From Mixia osmundae IAM 14324 (lineage: Eukaryota; Basidiomycota; Mixiomycetes; Mixiales; Mixiaceae), in NCBI RefSeq assembly GCF_000708205.1, contig NW_014575550.1, forward strand, positions 186,001-250,000: a stretch of DNA of 64,000 bases, written 5' to 3'. A program made the position numbers and the translations under genes. The notes below the pieces were generated by a model. That model saw nothing but the letters and a program-made list of their open reading frames with translations. It did not search any database and had not been told where the DNA came from. Positions 18,666 through 30,923 of this stretch are shown here, one piece after another. The first letter of the stretch is position 1. Each line of letters begins with the position of its first letter.

Positions 18666-21600
18666 ATGTCAACGTCTCCATCGTTGACATCACCTTTGTC
18701 GTTCGCATCGTCTGCATCGCACGAATCGACGCCCCAAACGTCTTCATCATGCTCGACGACGCCGCCGCCCGAATTCGATCTCTGGCTCACACACCAATGG
18801 TCCAACGCCATCTGGGCCGACTCTGACGCCCAATCATTGAACTCGGATACGACCGTACGACGTAACGGACCGGCCAATAATGATGACGATGCTCAATCAT
18901 TCACCATTCTGTCCGCTGCCTGCGTTCACATCGGACCGGTCACCTGGGCTGGCAAAATTCGCAAGACGCGCTCGCTCGCTTCCCTCGATACGGCTCATCG
19001 TGTCTCTGGCGCGATCAAACGCCCCATCACGCGCTGGCTCAAGTCGCCTCGTTCCACTGACGCCTTTCCGCGCAATCTCGCTGCCAACATTGCGCCTTCG
19101 CCCGCTCTGCTCACGCCCGACCGTGCACTTACCAACCGCATCTCGCAATCGTCGTCGACCTACTCGGTCAAACGCTTAACCTTGGACGAACCGCTGCCGG
19201 ACAATGTCGCTGCTACTGTGACACCTTCGACGGCTGCCCCTCTTGCTGCTCCCGTTACCCTGGACCGGTCGCCCGACCCTCCTGGCATCACGACGCCCTC
19301 AAAACTGCGTACACGACGTCTCTCGAACGCTTTACGGCGAACGCTTTCCGGATCGCTCACTTCGCGCAATGATGTTGACTCGTACTCGTCGGCACTGCGC
19401 CTCTCGCGCTCGCTTACGTACCTCAAATCGCCCGAAATTGTGCCGCCCGTGCCTATACCCCCCGCATCGCTTCTCGTCTCTGCGACTACCCCCGTACCGT
19501 CATCGCCTAAATCGGCGCGATTTGCATCCGCCGAACCGACATTGGCACCTGTCACCGAATCCAACTCACCGTCTGCCCCGCCCGGCGATATAACCATGTC
19601 TGTCATACTGGGTTGGTATCAAGCAGGCACGGAGCCCGTCAGCCCGACAAGACGCGCCAGGATCAGCTCGGTTGCTTCTCAGGCCGTTACGAGCGAGTCC
19701 TCAGCCGGCTACGAGTCTGTACGCAATAGCTACGAGCCAGAGGTTAGTCATTCGTTCATGCACTTCGCTCTCGCTGAGATTCAGAACAGCTCTACACTGC
19801 AGAAAGTCGTGCATCCTCGAGTGGTCATGCGAGTCCTGCCATAACGGGGAGCTTTGTGGCTGCCAGGCGGGCACCGCTTCCGCCCACGCCTGCAAATGCA
19901 CCCGGCACTGCCATCTCAACCCCGGAAGCGGCAGCAGCAGAATGGGACATTGGCAGCGAAAACAATGCTACTGCGCTCGAGTCGCCACAAGTCGGGGTGC
20001 CCAAGCGATCGAGCATCTCTAGCGCTCAGAGGAGCAGCTACATTGCTGGTTCGAGACCGCCTTTCAGCCAGCCGATGACACATGCATCCTCTGGCTCATC
20101 GATGGGTCATCATTCGGGTTCTCAGACTGGCTCGGCCCGGCCTAGTATGTCCTCCCAAGGGAGCGGCTCAGTCCCAATGGCCGCCAATGGCAGTCGGAGA
20201 CCGTCTAACCCTCCCATCGTTACACGCTTTCAGAGAGATTACTCGATGTCGAATCCAGCTTCGCCGGCTCTGGCCTCGGCCTACATCGGTGCCTCGCCGC
20301 TTGGCGCTCCATTCACTCAGGAGCCGCCCAGCAGCGCTGCGTCTTCGCGCAGTCCATCTGCTGGCATAGCGCCAGGCGCAAGCTTCATGGTCTCTGGCAT
20401 CGCAGACTCGCTGCCGCCTATCTCGACCTCATTTGCTCCAGGCACAGCCGTATCAGTGGCATCGAACAGCAGTACGTCGACCCTAGTCAATAGTACGGGA
20501 AGTACTGCGTCAGTCACCCGGCCACCGCTCTTTCCTCATGCCACCAGCCCTCAATTTCCATCGACGGAGTCTGCCGAGCCCTCGCCGATTTCTCCTCGCC
20601 CAGACGCGAAGCGTAAGATGAGTAAGAGCGGCGGTGGTGGCACGATCAAGTCTGCCTTTGGCACGCTCTTCAGCAGCGTTGGCGACATGGTGGCAAACCA
20701 ACGCAGAATGGAAATTTCCACGCCTTATGATCCTGTCCATCTCACTCATGTCGGCTTCAACTTTGACACTGGCGAGTTTATCGGGTTGCCAAAGGAATGG
20801 CAGAAGCTCCTACAAGATTCGGGCATCTCGCAGCAGGAGCAAGAAGCCAATCCACAGGCAATCGTGGATGTCGTGGCCTTTTACCAGGTGCGCCTCTATT
20901 CTTATTCGAAGCTGTCATGATCGGCTCATCTGTTGACGATATAGGATGCGACGAAGCACGAAGCTGAGCAGCCCGGCGGTGAGGATGATGAGGTCTGGCG
21001 CAAGTTCAGCAGCCCCGCCCATCAACGGCACTACGAAAACCCCAGATCAGCGCCCTCACCACCGCTGCGCAACGATCCGAAGCTCAAGTCACAATTTCCG
21101 ACAGGTGCAGCACACAAATTGGACCGATCGATGTCTCAGCGAGCTGCGCCCAAAACACCGGTCTCGCAGCCTTTGGATCGGTCAAAGTCGACGCGGACTT
21201 CGCCAATACCCCCTGCTGTGCCACCACAACAGCAGGTCAGTACACCGCAGCGATCAGAAGAGCGTACACGACAGGACAGCGAAAGCGGTGGACTATCAGT
21301 TGCGCGGAAGCGCGAAGCAAAGCCGGGCAGCGTGAGAGAGACAGACATTGTCAAGCGGCTCCAAGCCATATGCACTGATGCGGACCCGACAAAGCTCTAT
21401 CGTGGTCTCGTCAAGATCGGTCAAGGCGCTTCGGGCGGCGTCTATACTGCTTACCAAGTCGGCACAAATTTGTCCGTGGCAGTAAAGCAGATGAACCTGA
21501 AACAACAGCCGAAGAAAGATCTCATCATCAACGAGATTGTCGTCATGAAAGAGTCCAGTCATCCCAACATTGTCAACTTTATCGATTCATTCCTCGTCAA

Positions 21601-22421
21601 AGGCGAATTATGGGTCGTCATGGAATACATGGAAGGCGGCTCGCTGACCGATGTCGTCACTTGCAATATCTTGTCGGAAGGTCAAATTGCCGCAGTCTGC
21701 AAGGAAACTTTGGAAGGTCTGAAGCATCTACACGAACACGGTGTAATTCATCGCGATATCAAATCCGACAATGTCCTGCTCAGTCTGACGGGTCAAATCA
21801 AACTCAGTCGGTGACCTTCTCGTCATCCATGTGTTGTTGCTAACGAGTGCTTAGCCGACTTTGGCTTTTGCGCGCAAATCAACGAGTCGCAGATGAAGCG
21901 AACGACAATGGTCGGCACGCCCTACTGGTGCGTCGACTCTCACTTGTGTCCTACCATGACTGATATTGCGGTACAGGATGGCGCCGGAAGTCGTCACGCG
22001 CAAAGAGTATGGGCCAAAGGTCGATATATGGTCACTCGGCATTATGTGCATTGGTGTGGCTGCAGCTGCTTCCCAAAAAGACCAAGCTGATGGGCCTGAC
22101 AGAAATGATTGAAGGCGAGCCGCCGTACCTCAATGAGAACCCGCTCCGAGCGCTTTACGTGAGTCTCTACCTGAGATGCATAGCACCTCGCTAATAGGAA
22201 CGCAGCTGATTGCGACTAACGGCACGCCGAAAATCAACAACCCGGATCAGCTGTCAAACATCTTCAGATCATTTTTGCGGAGCTGCCTTAGCGTCGATGT
22301 CGAAAAGCGACCTGACGCAAGCCAGATGCTGATGCATCCATTCTTGCAGCGCTCGGTCAATCTCAAATCGCTTTCACCATTGATCAAAGCGGCGAGAGAG
22401 CAAGCAAAGGCAAAGAGGTAG
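18666..22421 (+). CDS. CLA4: PAK-family Ser/Thr kinase of the Cla4 type, 1,152 aa
   Basis: Effector of Cdc42/Rac in polarity, septation and budding. Exons 18666-19742, 19790-20887, 20945-21806, 21855-21927, 21977-22053, 22103-22158, 22206-22421. A long Ser/Pro-rich N-terminus (about 640 residues) is followed by a CRIB motif ([33 protein letters not shown]) and a C-terminal kinase: GQGASGGVY loop, AVKQMNL lysine, [61 protein letters not shown]. Wording such as [14 protein letters not shown] and [14 protein letters not shown] is Cla4-like rather than Ste20-like. The PH domain usual in Cla4 is not evident. The first junction uses GTTAGT at 19743 and an acceptor at 19789, the only one close by that keeps frame. 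Confidence 0.87.
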
Positions 22422-22559
22422 CCTGCGCTATCAGTCTTGACCCTCTTCACATCTCGCATCTGCAGACAATGACCGCATCAGTGTGTTCTCTGTAGAACTT
22501 CATGTACCGAAAAAGTAGCATTGATAGTTGTCAACAACACATACGCGCAACAAATTGAG

Positions 22560-24173
22560 CTACTCAAAGTCATTATTGAATTCGCGGCCGATGAGCATGC
22601 GACGAATTTCCTGCGGGACTTGCAGATGAGCACGGCTAGCGACGATGGCGAAAGAGCTTGCCTGCGTGCCTGCACCCACTCGATACAGCTGAGCATCGCG
22701 CACGAAGCGACCAGTGGGATAGTCGTTCACGTATCCGTTGCCACCTAGCGATTGCATAGCCTCTGCGTGGGCCGTCAGCCAACGGCGATATGGATCAGAT
22801 CTGAGACTTGCCAATCGCGACTTCGAGCGCACGATCGCTGGAGTACAGGATGGCTCCAGCGCAATCTCTACGACTGACGTGGCCTTGATCGCAAGCCCGG
22901 CCAACGGCATAGACGTACGTGCGGCTTGCACTGAGCTTCGTATACATATCTGCCAAAAGTGTGAGCCTTCGTCACTACAGGATCAGCAACCTGCCTGCAA
23001 TCTTGGCTTGCATGAGCTGAAAGGTGCCGATCTTGCGATTGAATTGCTTCCGTTGGTGCATGTACTCCAGCGAATAGTCAAAAGCGGCTTGCATGAGACC
23101 GAGAGGGCCGCCCGACAGGACGAGACGTTCGAGATCGAGGCCAGACATAAGCACTTCGACGCCAGAGCCCACCTTGCCAAGGACGTTCTCCTTGGGTACT
23201 TTGCAATCCTCGAAAGTCAATTCGGCAGTGTTGCTGCCCCGCATGCCGAGCTTGTCAAGCTTCTGATTGACCGAAAACCCAGCCATACCACGCTCGATAC
23301 TGTCGTACTATGATGAGCTGGGCGCAGTCAAAGATGGGCCCAGGTACTCGCATAAAGGTGGTGATGCCTCTCGACCCTTTTTCTGGGTCTGTCTTGGCGT
23401 ACACGACTAGTGTGCTCGCGTCTGGCGAATTGGTGATCCAGAACTTGTTTCCGGTCAGTACGTAGTGATCGCCAGCATCGACGGCTGGCAAGCAGATCTG
23501 AGAATAAGTACGAGCGATGCTGGCAATGGCCTCACGAACCGCGTAATGCCATCGAGACGACATCTGAGCCGCTACCCGTCTCTGACATGGCGAGCGAGCC
23601 GACAGCCTTGCCAGAGATGAGATCGGGAAGGTACTTGTCCTTTTGCGCTTCTGTGCCGTGCCGATTGATCTGGTTGACGCAGAGATTCGAATGGGCGCCG
23701 TATGACAGCGCGACCGAGCCAGAAGCACGAGATAGCTCTGGATAGGACGCGGTCCATCAGCTTTACGAGAGCAGCAGGCATGTGCTTGGCCTGCCTTCCA
23801 TGATGATGGTATGATCGAGGTAGCCTTTGCCGAGACCTTTGAACAGCACGTACATGAGCCCGAGCAGGCCCTATAAGGAATGGTGCCACCGACCGCCGCG
23901 TTCTTCTTCGACGGTCACGCCGAGCAAACCCATATTGCCCATCTTCTGCCACAGCTCGAGCGGAAATTCATTGTTCTTGTCGATGCTAGCTGCAAGGGGC
24001 GCAACCTCTGACTCTGCGAATGAGCGCACGGCTTCACGCAATTCGGCTTGCTCTGTCGTCAAGCCTGCGAGCGAAGGCGTGTAGTAGCTCGCGTGTCGTC
24101 GTACATCTGCGGTCAGAGGGATACATCGAGGCGACTGTCGGAGAATGTGCCTGCTGACCGGAAGCAGCATCAT
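22560..24173 (-). CDS. IVD: Isovaleryl-CoA dehydrogenase, mitochondrial, 419 aa
   Basis: FAD enzyme of leucine breakdown. Eight exons: 24173-23894, 23836-23795, 23737-23540, 23484-23348, 23307-22995, 22949-22812, 22762-22662, 22610-22560. Arg-rich N-terminus ([17 protein letters not shown]) suits mitochondrial import. Motifs: [61 protein letters not shown], the [14 protein letters not shown] segment that carries the catalytic Glu in this enzyme, [15 protein letters not shown], and [14 protein letters not shown], which is assembled over intron 7. Introns 2, 5, 6 and 7 all require GC donors (GCAGGC, GCAGGT, GCAAGT, GCAAGC); no GT nearby gives this conserved protein. Total length equals the usual family length. 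Confidence 0.94.
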
Positions 24174-24316
24174 AGTCGATCAGATAGTAGCCGAAGCTTC
24201 ACTGGCACTTTAGCTTTGCACGTGATCGCGTTGTATTCGATACGCGTGCGCCTAACAGGAACTAGCAGAGCGCTGGGCCTTCGTCAAGAGCCTAAGGGTC
24301 ACCTTGATCTCGATCA

Positions 24317-26623
24317 ATGGAAGGCGGCTCATCCCAGACGAGAGGTCTCAGCGGGCTCAGCGGCCTGAAACGATCGTTCACATCGGCAAGCCAAGTCGCT
24401 GTCACGTCGTACAATTCGCAGCCCAATCCTTCCAGATCCCAGCCGAGCCCGAACAAGCGTACAAGGATAGACCTGACGAGCCCGGATCCAGTGCCTGCGA
24501 AGAGGTTACAAGATCGAACGAATTCACAGACCGAAGTGAGCGCGCAACAGTCAAAGAATGGCAAGGCGAAAGCGCAAGAGCCTATCGATGTCTTCGACGA
24601 TATCGACTTCGGGGATGACTTTGACGACTTTGACACGCCTCAAGCTACTGCTTATATGTCGAAACCTGCTGTCTCGCAGAGTGAGCCATCTCGGACATTG
24701 GCAGATGGCATACTCATCCGAACAGGAGCTGCAGCGCCCACGAGTCTCATCAAACCAAAGGCGGCTGCTATGCCCCCACCGCAGCCGGCTTCCCGCCTCC
24801 TCATACCGAGATCTGAAGTCATGCAAGACTCGCAAGCTGTCTTGAAGGCCTTCCGGGCGAAACAAGAAGCCCAGAAAGCTGCCTTGCCGAAGAAGCGAGA
24901 GATGCCGTGGGATCGCATAGGCGTCAAAACCAGGATGGAGCCCGGTCCATCGAAGTCTACAAATACTGATATCGAAGCCAAGCCTAGCAATCTTCGCCTT
25001 ATCGGCGAAGAGGCTGGTCCTGCACCAACCAGTCCACTTGAGAACCTCACAAATCCTGCTCTCAATATCAAGCAAAAGATCTCACTCAGCCCAGAGCAGC
25101 AACGCGTCCTGCTATCTGTAGTAGAAGAGGTATGACCGTCGCTGAACGCTTCGTACACCAGCTCACGCATGAGCGCAGGGAAAGTCCGTCTTCTTTACGG
25201 GCTCAGCAGGTACGGGCAAGTCAGTATTGCTCAGAGAGATCATCACGTCGCTTCGGAAAAAGTACAGAAACCGACCAGACGTCATCGCTGTGACGGCCTC
25301 GACAGGTATGGCTGCATGCAACATTGGCGGTACGACTGTGCATTCGTTTGCCGGCTTCGGCCTCGGCAAGGGTGATCTCAAACTATGCCTGGGTCAGATC
25401 AGGAGGAATAAGAACGTCGTCGCAAAGTGGCTGAGGACGAAGGTGCTCATCATTGATGAGGTTTCGATGCTGGATGCGGCCCTCTTTGATCGACTGATCG
25501 AATGCGGCGAAATGATTCGCAAGACCAAAGCTTCCTCTCACTTGCCTTTTGGCGGCATCCAGCTCGTCATCACGGGTGACTTCTTTCAGTTGCCACCAGT
25601 ATCGCAGGGAGGCTTGGCTTTCGAGGCCAAGAATTGGGGCCGCTGCATTGATGAGACCGTCAAGCTCACACAGGTCTTCAGGCAAAAAGACTCCGGTACG
25701 TCGCATGCTGCCTCGATTGTGGCGTTCCTGAAGAGCGAGTACAGACTTTATTGACATGCTGAATGAGTGCCGCATGGGCCTACTATCAGAGAGCAGCAAG
25801 GCCAAGTTCCGAATGCTCAGCCGTCCAGTCAGATACAAAGACGGCATCGAAGCCACTGAACTGTACGTCTACGCGCAAACTATGCTGCGGTTCTGACCAT
25901 CAACGCAGTTTTCCGGTGAGAAGCCAAGTCGAACAGGCCAATCAGACAAAGCTGCGCAGTCTGCCAGGTGAGGAGCACATCTTCACAGCCGAGGATAGCG
26001 GTACAGCAGAGGTGGAAGCTCGTCGACGAATCCTCGAATCAATGATGGCACCTGAGAAGCTCGTGCTCAAGGTCGACGCTCAAGTCATGATGCTCAAGAA
26101 CATGCCGGACTGCGGTCTTGTCAATGGCAGCGTTGGTACAGTGATCGAGTTTATGACCTTGCAGCAGTACCAAGCCAGCCTCACGAATCGTGATCGCTCG
26201 ATGACGCCAGTAATCGGCCGCGAGCGGTCCATGACGCCTGCAAGAGAGGAGAGAGCCGAAAGCTCTGGCCCTAGCTCGGGCGAGAAACTGCCAGTCGTGC
26301 GATGGTCTCTCGGCAGCGGTAGCACGATGGACATGCTCGTCAGCCGCGAGGACTTCAAAGTCGAGGAGGGGGAGACGGTCAAAGCCCGTCGAAGACAGCT
26401 ACCACTTCTGCTCTCGTGGGCAATGTCAATTCACAAAGCCCAGGGTCAGACCATCCAGCGACTCAAGTGCGATCTCGCAAAAGTGTTTGAGCGAGGGCAG
26501 GCCTACGTTGCGCTGTCTCGTGCGTGCTCTCTCGAATCCACTCAGATTCTCAACTTCAACCCATCAAAAGTCACGACGCACCCCAAAGTCGTCAAGTGGT
26601 ATCAGCAGTTGCAGGACGCATAG
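24317..26623 (+). CDS. PIF1: Pif1-family 5'-3' DNA helicase, 720 aa
   Basis: Acts in nuclear and mitochondrial DNA maintenance, telomerase removal and G4 unwinding in known members. Exons 24317-25129, 25179-25695, 25745-25862, 25909-26623. The first 270 residues are polar and acidic ([16 protein letters not shown]). The helicase core starts at [20 protein letters not shown], with Walker [28 protein letters not shown], Walker [43 protein letters not shown], and C-terminal [13 protein letters not shown] and [13 protein letters not shown] Ser/Arg-rich insertion ([17 protein letters not shown]) lies in domain 2. Divergent from IVD, with 143 bp between starts. Confidence 0.93.
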
Positions 26624-26676
26624 CAGTAGACTGTACACTGGTTGCATGTGACAACATCGTCTCTTGTACTCGCAGA

Positions 26677-28898
26677 TCAAGGATACGCTGGAGCGCCAGG
26701 TTGTGAATAGTATTGAGCCGGCGGGGCCTGAGGCGCGCTGGCCTGCGAAGCTACCGATGTCTGCCTCGTAGGAGCATGTTGACCCTGATGTGCACCTTGC
26801 TGCCATGGTTGCACCGCGTTTGGATCTGCATGCGGATCGTAAGGCTGCCCCTGGCTCTGTCTAGGCTGATGTCGCGCGAACGTCTGCTCGTACGAGGGGC
26901 CTCGAGCATGCATCACGGGCGGCATGCCATAGTCGGCAGCATAGCGCGTATCGGGTACATACTCGATTGCTTGTCGCTGTTCGGGCGCTTGCTGGTGTGG
27001 TCGCGAAGGAGCTTCATGCTGCTGTTCCGGCTGCTGCTGCGGGTAGGACGGCTGGGACTGATACGGCTCGGGCGCATACTCTGTGCCAGTGGGAGGACGA
27101 TAGATCTGGCCAGGTTCGGCGTGGTACTGTTGCGATTGCTGGCCAGAGTAGATAGGTTGAGGCGCAGGCGGCTGAAGGCTCATACGTTGCATTTGCTCAT
27201 GCGGCGCAAGTTGCTGCGGTGAATGATGCGGCGAAGCATAGCCAGGCTGCGAGGCATACGCAATATTACCAGGAGACGCCTGAGGCTGTGGCTGTGGTTG
27301 GGGCGGTTGTGAATAGCTAGGACCGGGCGCATAGGCCTGGGGAGGACCGTATGCTACATACAAACAAATTGGTTAGCTTTGTGCGAGCACGAAGCATGCG
27401 AAACTTACCTTCTGGGTGATATCGCTCCATGCTAGCCTTCATCATCTGATCGTAGGTGGCCGTAGCGGTACCAAAACGGTCATGGACGCTGAGGAGCTCC
27501 ATCCTCTTCTGATTGTACTTTTCGATGAGCTTGATGATCTTTGGCCGCAAGGTGAGACAATCTCGATACAGGTCCGATAGCTCCTCGTTGTCGCCAAGAT
27601 CTTCATCCGGTCCGAGGGTCTGCAGCATGTTGAGCAAGCGATCGATATTGCTCGACTGTGCAAAAAGAGCCGCTTCCTGCTCGGCTTCTCGATGAACTTC
27701 GTCTATGGTAGGCTCCGGCAGGGATTCCTGTCGTGCAATGCATGTCAGCCAGGCAATAGAGCTAGGAGGGAAGCATCACGAACGACGTAGCTGATGGGAA
27801 AGATGCCTATCCTTCCACGACATTCGCCTTTCCACCATTCTTCGTAATTCGAGTCGAGCACTCGCACAATATCGCCTTTCTTGAGCGCCATCTCGCCCTC
27901 TTGAGCGGGTTCAAAGTCGTATAAAGCTCTCACGCGCGTAGGTGCCGTCCTGATCTCAGTCGCCGGAGCGTTTGAATTAGTTTGATTGGCATACGGATCC
28001 TGAGCGCTACTCGAGGGCTGGGGCTGGTAGCCGGTTGAGTCGAATGTAGGCATATGGGAGGGACCCAGTACGTAGCCGCCGTTGCGCTGCGAATTTGGCG
28101 CGGGTTGGGCAGAGGGGGCACGCGCTTCTTGCTCTGAGAGAGCGATTGCTTTCCGCAGCTCCTCCTCCTCTCGCTTGAGATCATCATTCGAGGGCTCGCG
28201 CTCTGATTCTGGCGAGGGCGGTCGATACATCAAACCTACATCGCGCGTCGAGTCAGTCAGGGCGAGCTAGTTCAGATGGCTCCGTACCTTTGGCTCTCAG
28301 CGCGTCTTGCGTGTCTTCTACGATACCAAGCTGGGGATCGCTCTTGAACTCTTCTGTCCAAGAGGTGATGACCTGTGCAACCTTTGTCTTGACTTGCTGA
28401 TGTGTCGTCTGCAAATGATAATGTCAACTGCGCTCGATATGTGACCGGCCAAATGCTGACCCGATCGAGAGCGAGCCGCTTGAGAGCATCACAGAAGCTT
28501 TTGCTTGCGACTTCTCTGTGCAACGGCTTGCCGCAATTTTTGACCAGACTCTCTGCAACCTGTCCGCTACAGTATGAGCTGATGATGATTGTCGCGATAC
28601 ATGAAGCATACTGTGAGGCAGGCGAGCTGGACGTTGGCGCTCCGATGAGTGAGTCGCTTCTGAAGCGCTGTGATGACTGCTCTGCTCCTGCGTGCCAGGG
28701 TATCCTTTGAGCAGGTCCGCTGCCCAACAGGTGAATGGCATACCCTTGTTCGCCATCGCCGTTGACTTTGTCCCACAGCGTGAGCAAGACATCCCAGTTG
28801 ACCTGGGTGAGTGTCTCGTCTGTAGCACGTATGACGAGATCGTCGTATGTGCCTGCCGAGGAAGCAGCGCTGCCGCCTGCTGATGCTCGGCTGAACAT
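26677..28898 (-). CDS. HSE1: ESCRT-0 subunit Hse1 (STAM-like), 632 aa
   Basis: Partner of Vps27 in sorting ubiquitinated cargo at endosomes. Exons 28898-28744, 28687-28612, 28559-28461, 28408-28288, 28235-27784, 27727-27409, 27353-26677. VHS domain (YDDLVIRATDETL, ALQKRLTHRSANVQLACLTV, ESLVKNCGKPLHREV, TSWTEEFKSDPQLG); a UIM (REEEELRKAIALSEQEA); an SH3 domain (VRALYDFEPAQEGEMALKKG, EEWWKGECRGRIGIFPISYV); a coiled-coil GAT-like helix region (NIDRLLNMLQTLGPDEDL); and a 225-residue Gln/Pro/Tyr-rich tail. This domain order is that of Hse1. All introns are GT-AG, 52-56 bp. Start chosen where the VHS domain begins shortly after. Confidence 0.88.
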
Positions 28899-29939
28899 GG
28901 TCGTCTGGCCTGCTGCGCGGGATGAAGCGTGTTGTTGCTGTTTGCTGCCGGCTGCGTCGAGATGATGGGAAATAGCAAGCTTCTGACGGTCCAAGCGAGG
29001 CAACAAGGTCTGCATGCGCTGCGCCTACGATCGAGCGAGTAAGCAATCTGGATGCGAACACCGCTTGTACGTGCTCCTGTCGGGACACGTCATCACGTCC
29101 CTGACGATCATCTCACGCGCAGAAAAACTGTGGTTGTTCTTCCAAACTTGGAACGTCGTCACTGATGACGCTCGGCAGGTCTGAACTGCCAGCAGAGGCT
29201 CAATGATCGTACGCAATGACATAGTAGCTACGCTGGCACTTCAGACCCTCGCCGGGCCATCAGGTACGAATTTTCCCCATGTTGACCCCTCTGGGAGCGA
29301 AAAAGTACCTTATGCCCTCTTGGTCGGCTCATAAAGAGCGTCGGATCAGGATGTGGTTCGGTCTTTTGTTCGACTGATTGGCCATCGTCCACACTCTGCC
29401 ATGGACGCATGAACGCTTTACGGCATACTTAGCCTGTCGACGCTCCAACACTAAAGCGATCCTTGATCTCTTTCTCCTTTCTTGCTTCGGACACGGAACC
29501 TGGGTCGAACGCTCGAGACGCTGCTCCTCGTGACGGCTGACAGAACGTGACGCTCGCAAAGGGTGAAGGGAAAGAGCGGAATTGGGAGGGATCAGCTGCA
29601 GGAAGTCATTATATCCCATGGCGTGGCCGATGTCGTTTTTACGGCCGTGACGGTTTAGGGCAAAACCATAATGTCTATATCTCATTGATATTCGCGCTGC
29701 TCGACGATGCATTGGTGGATTACCTTGACTCCCCGCTGTCTGAGTGAATCTGCCTCGATCTTGTCTGTCTGTGTCTTGCCAGTCGCGTCCTTCGTCGACC
29801 GTCCTGCCAGCTTGCCGGTGAGCGTCGAGTACGCGAGTCGAGTGTTGATCAGCCGTCACTGAGAGCGAGTAGAGAGCGTACTGGAGAAAGATCACAGGCG
29901 CATGTCACAGCAGATCAGGCGAGCAGGAGCGTACTGATC
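28899..29939. other. Intergenic region between divergent HSE1 and SGT1
   Basis: One kilobase with open frames on both strands, the longest of 188 codons on the minus strand (29895-29329). None has recognisable content or a splice pattern. Probably promoters and leaders; an unrecognised small gene cannot be excluded. Confidence 0.45.
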
Positions 29940-30755
29940 ATGGCTGCGAGTCTCATTACTGCGGACAGACACGAATTCTACCAACAAGACCAGCAGGTCG
30001 TCGTCTCCATCTTCATCCGCAATGTCAAGCCCGACGAGCTCACGGTTGACTTTGACTCTCGCTCCGTTCGTTCCACGCCTGCTTCAACATGGCTTGCACA
30101 CTCACTCGGCGGAGACGTTGATAGGTCAAGGTGACTATCGACAGAGAGGAGCCCGTCCTCTTTGTACTCGACCCTCTTGCGCATGAGATCGTGCCCGACC
30201 AGTCGACTTTTCGTGCGATTGCGCCGAAGATTGAGCTCACCCTTTTCAAGAAGGAGCTTGGCTTGAAGTGGCTCAAGCTTCAAGGCGCACCAGATGAGGC
30301 TGCCATTGCTCGTGGGTCGCCTAGCACTGCTTCAGTGCGGCCATGCTGAATCTGTGATTGCGTTCGACAGCAACAGTGACCGCAGTCAAGCCAAACGCTT
30401 ACCCTACGTCGGCTAAATCAAAGACCAACTGGGACAAAGTCGCTAAAGAGGCCGCAGCGGCAGAGGAATCTGAGCTCACAGATCAGTCGGATCCCAACGC
30501 GACGGGCGACAAGCAACTGAATGCGCTCTTTGCAAAGATCTACGAGGGTGCGACGGACGAGCAAAAGATGGCCATGAAGAAGTCCTTTACCGAATCCAAT
30601 GGCACCTCCCTCTCGACCAACTGGGACGAAGTCAAGGCTGCGCCCATGAAGACGCTCCCACCTGATGTGCGATTCACACCTTCCTCGACTTCACTCGCTG
30701 TGACTGACTCCCTTGTACGGCGCAGGGCATGATTGCACGCAAGTGGGATGAATGA
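29940..30755 (+). CDS. SGT1: Sgt1-like co-chaperone (CS plus SGS domains, no TPR), 212 aa
   Basis: Hsp90 co-chaperone linked to SCF ubiquitin ligases and kinetochore assembly. Exons 29940-30065, 30125-30311, 30371-30666, 30726-30755; introns 59 bp each. CS domain: YQQDQQVVVSIFIRNV, VTIDREEPVLFVLDPLAHEI, KIELTLFKKELGLKWLKL. SGS domain: KTNWDKVAKEAAAAEESE, NALFAKIYEGATDEQKMAMK, KSFTESNGTSLSTNWDEV; the last exon encodes GMIARKWDE. The N-terminal TPR of the yeast and plant proteins is absent, as in other short-form members. For intron 1 an acceptor 6 bp further on is also in frame. Confidence 0.82.
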
Positions 30756-30923
30756 ACGATCAAGCTTGCTCTGCTGCGCCTTGCCCTTCCTTGTTGGCTC
30801 GGGGCTCCGCAGTGCTATCTGGCATGGTAGTGATCTGCCTGTCTGTCTGTTGTACATCTTTGCAGTTCCGCCACGCCATGCGGCCCATGTCATGACGAAG
30901 CATCCTTCGCGTAAAGAAGGCAC

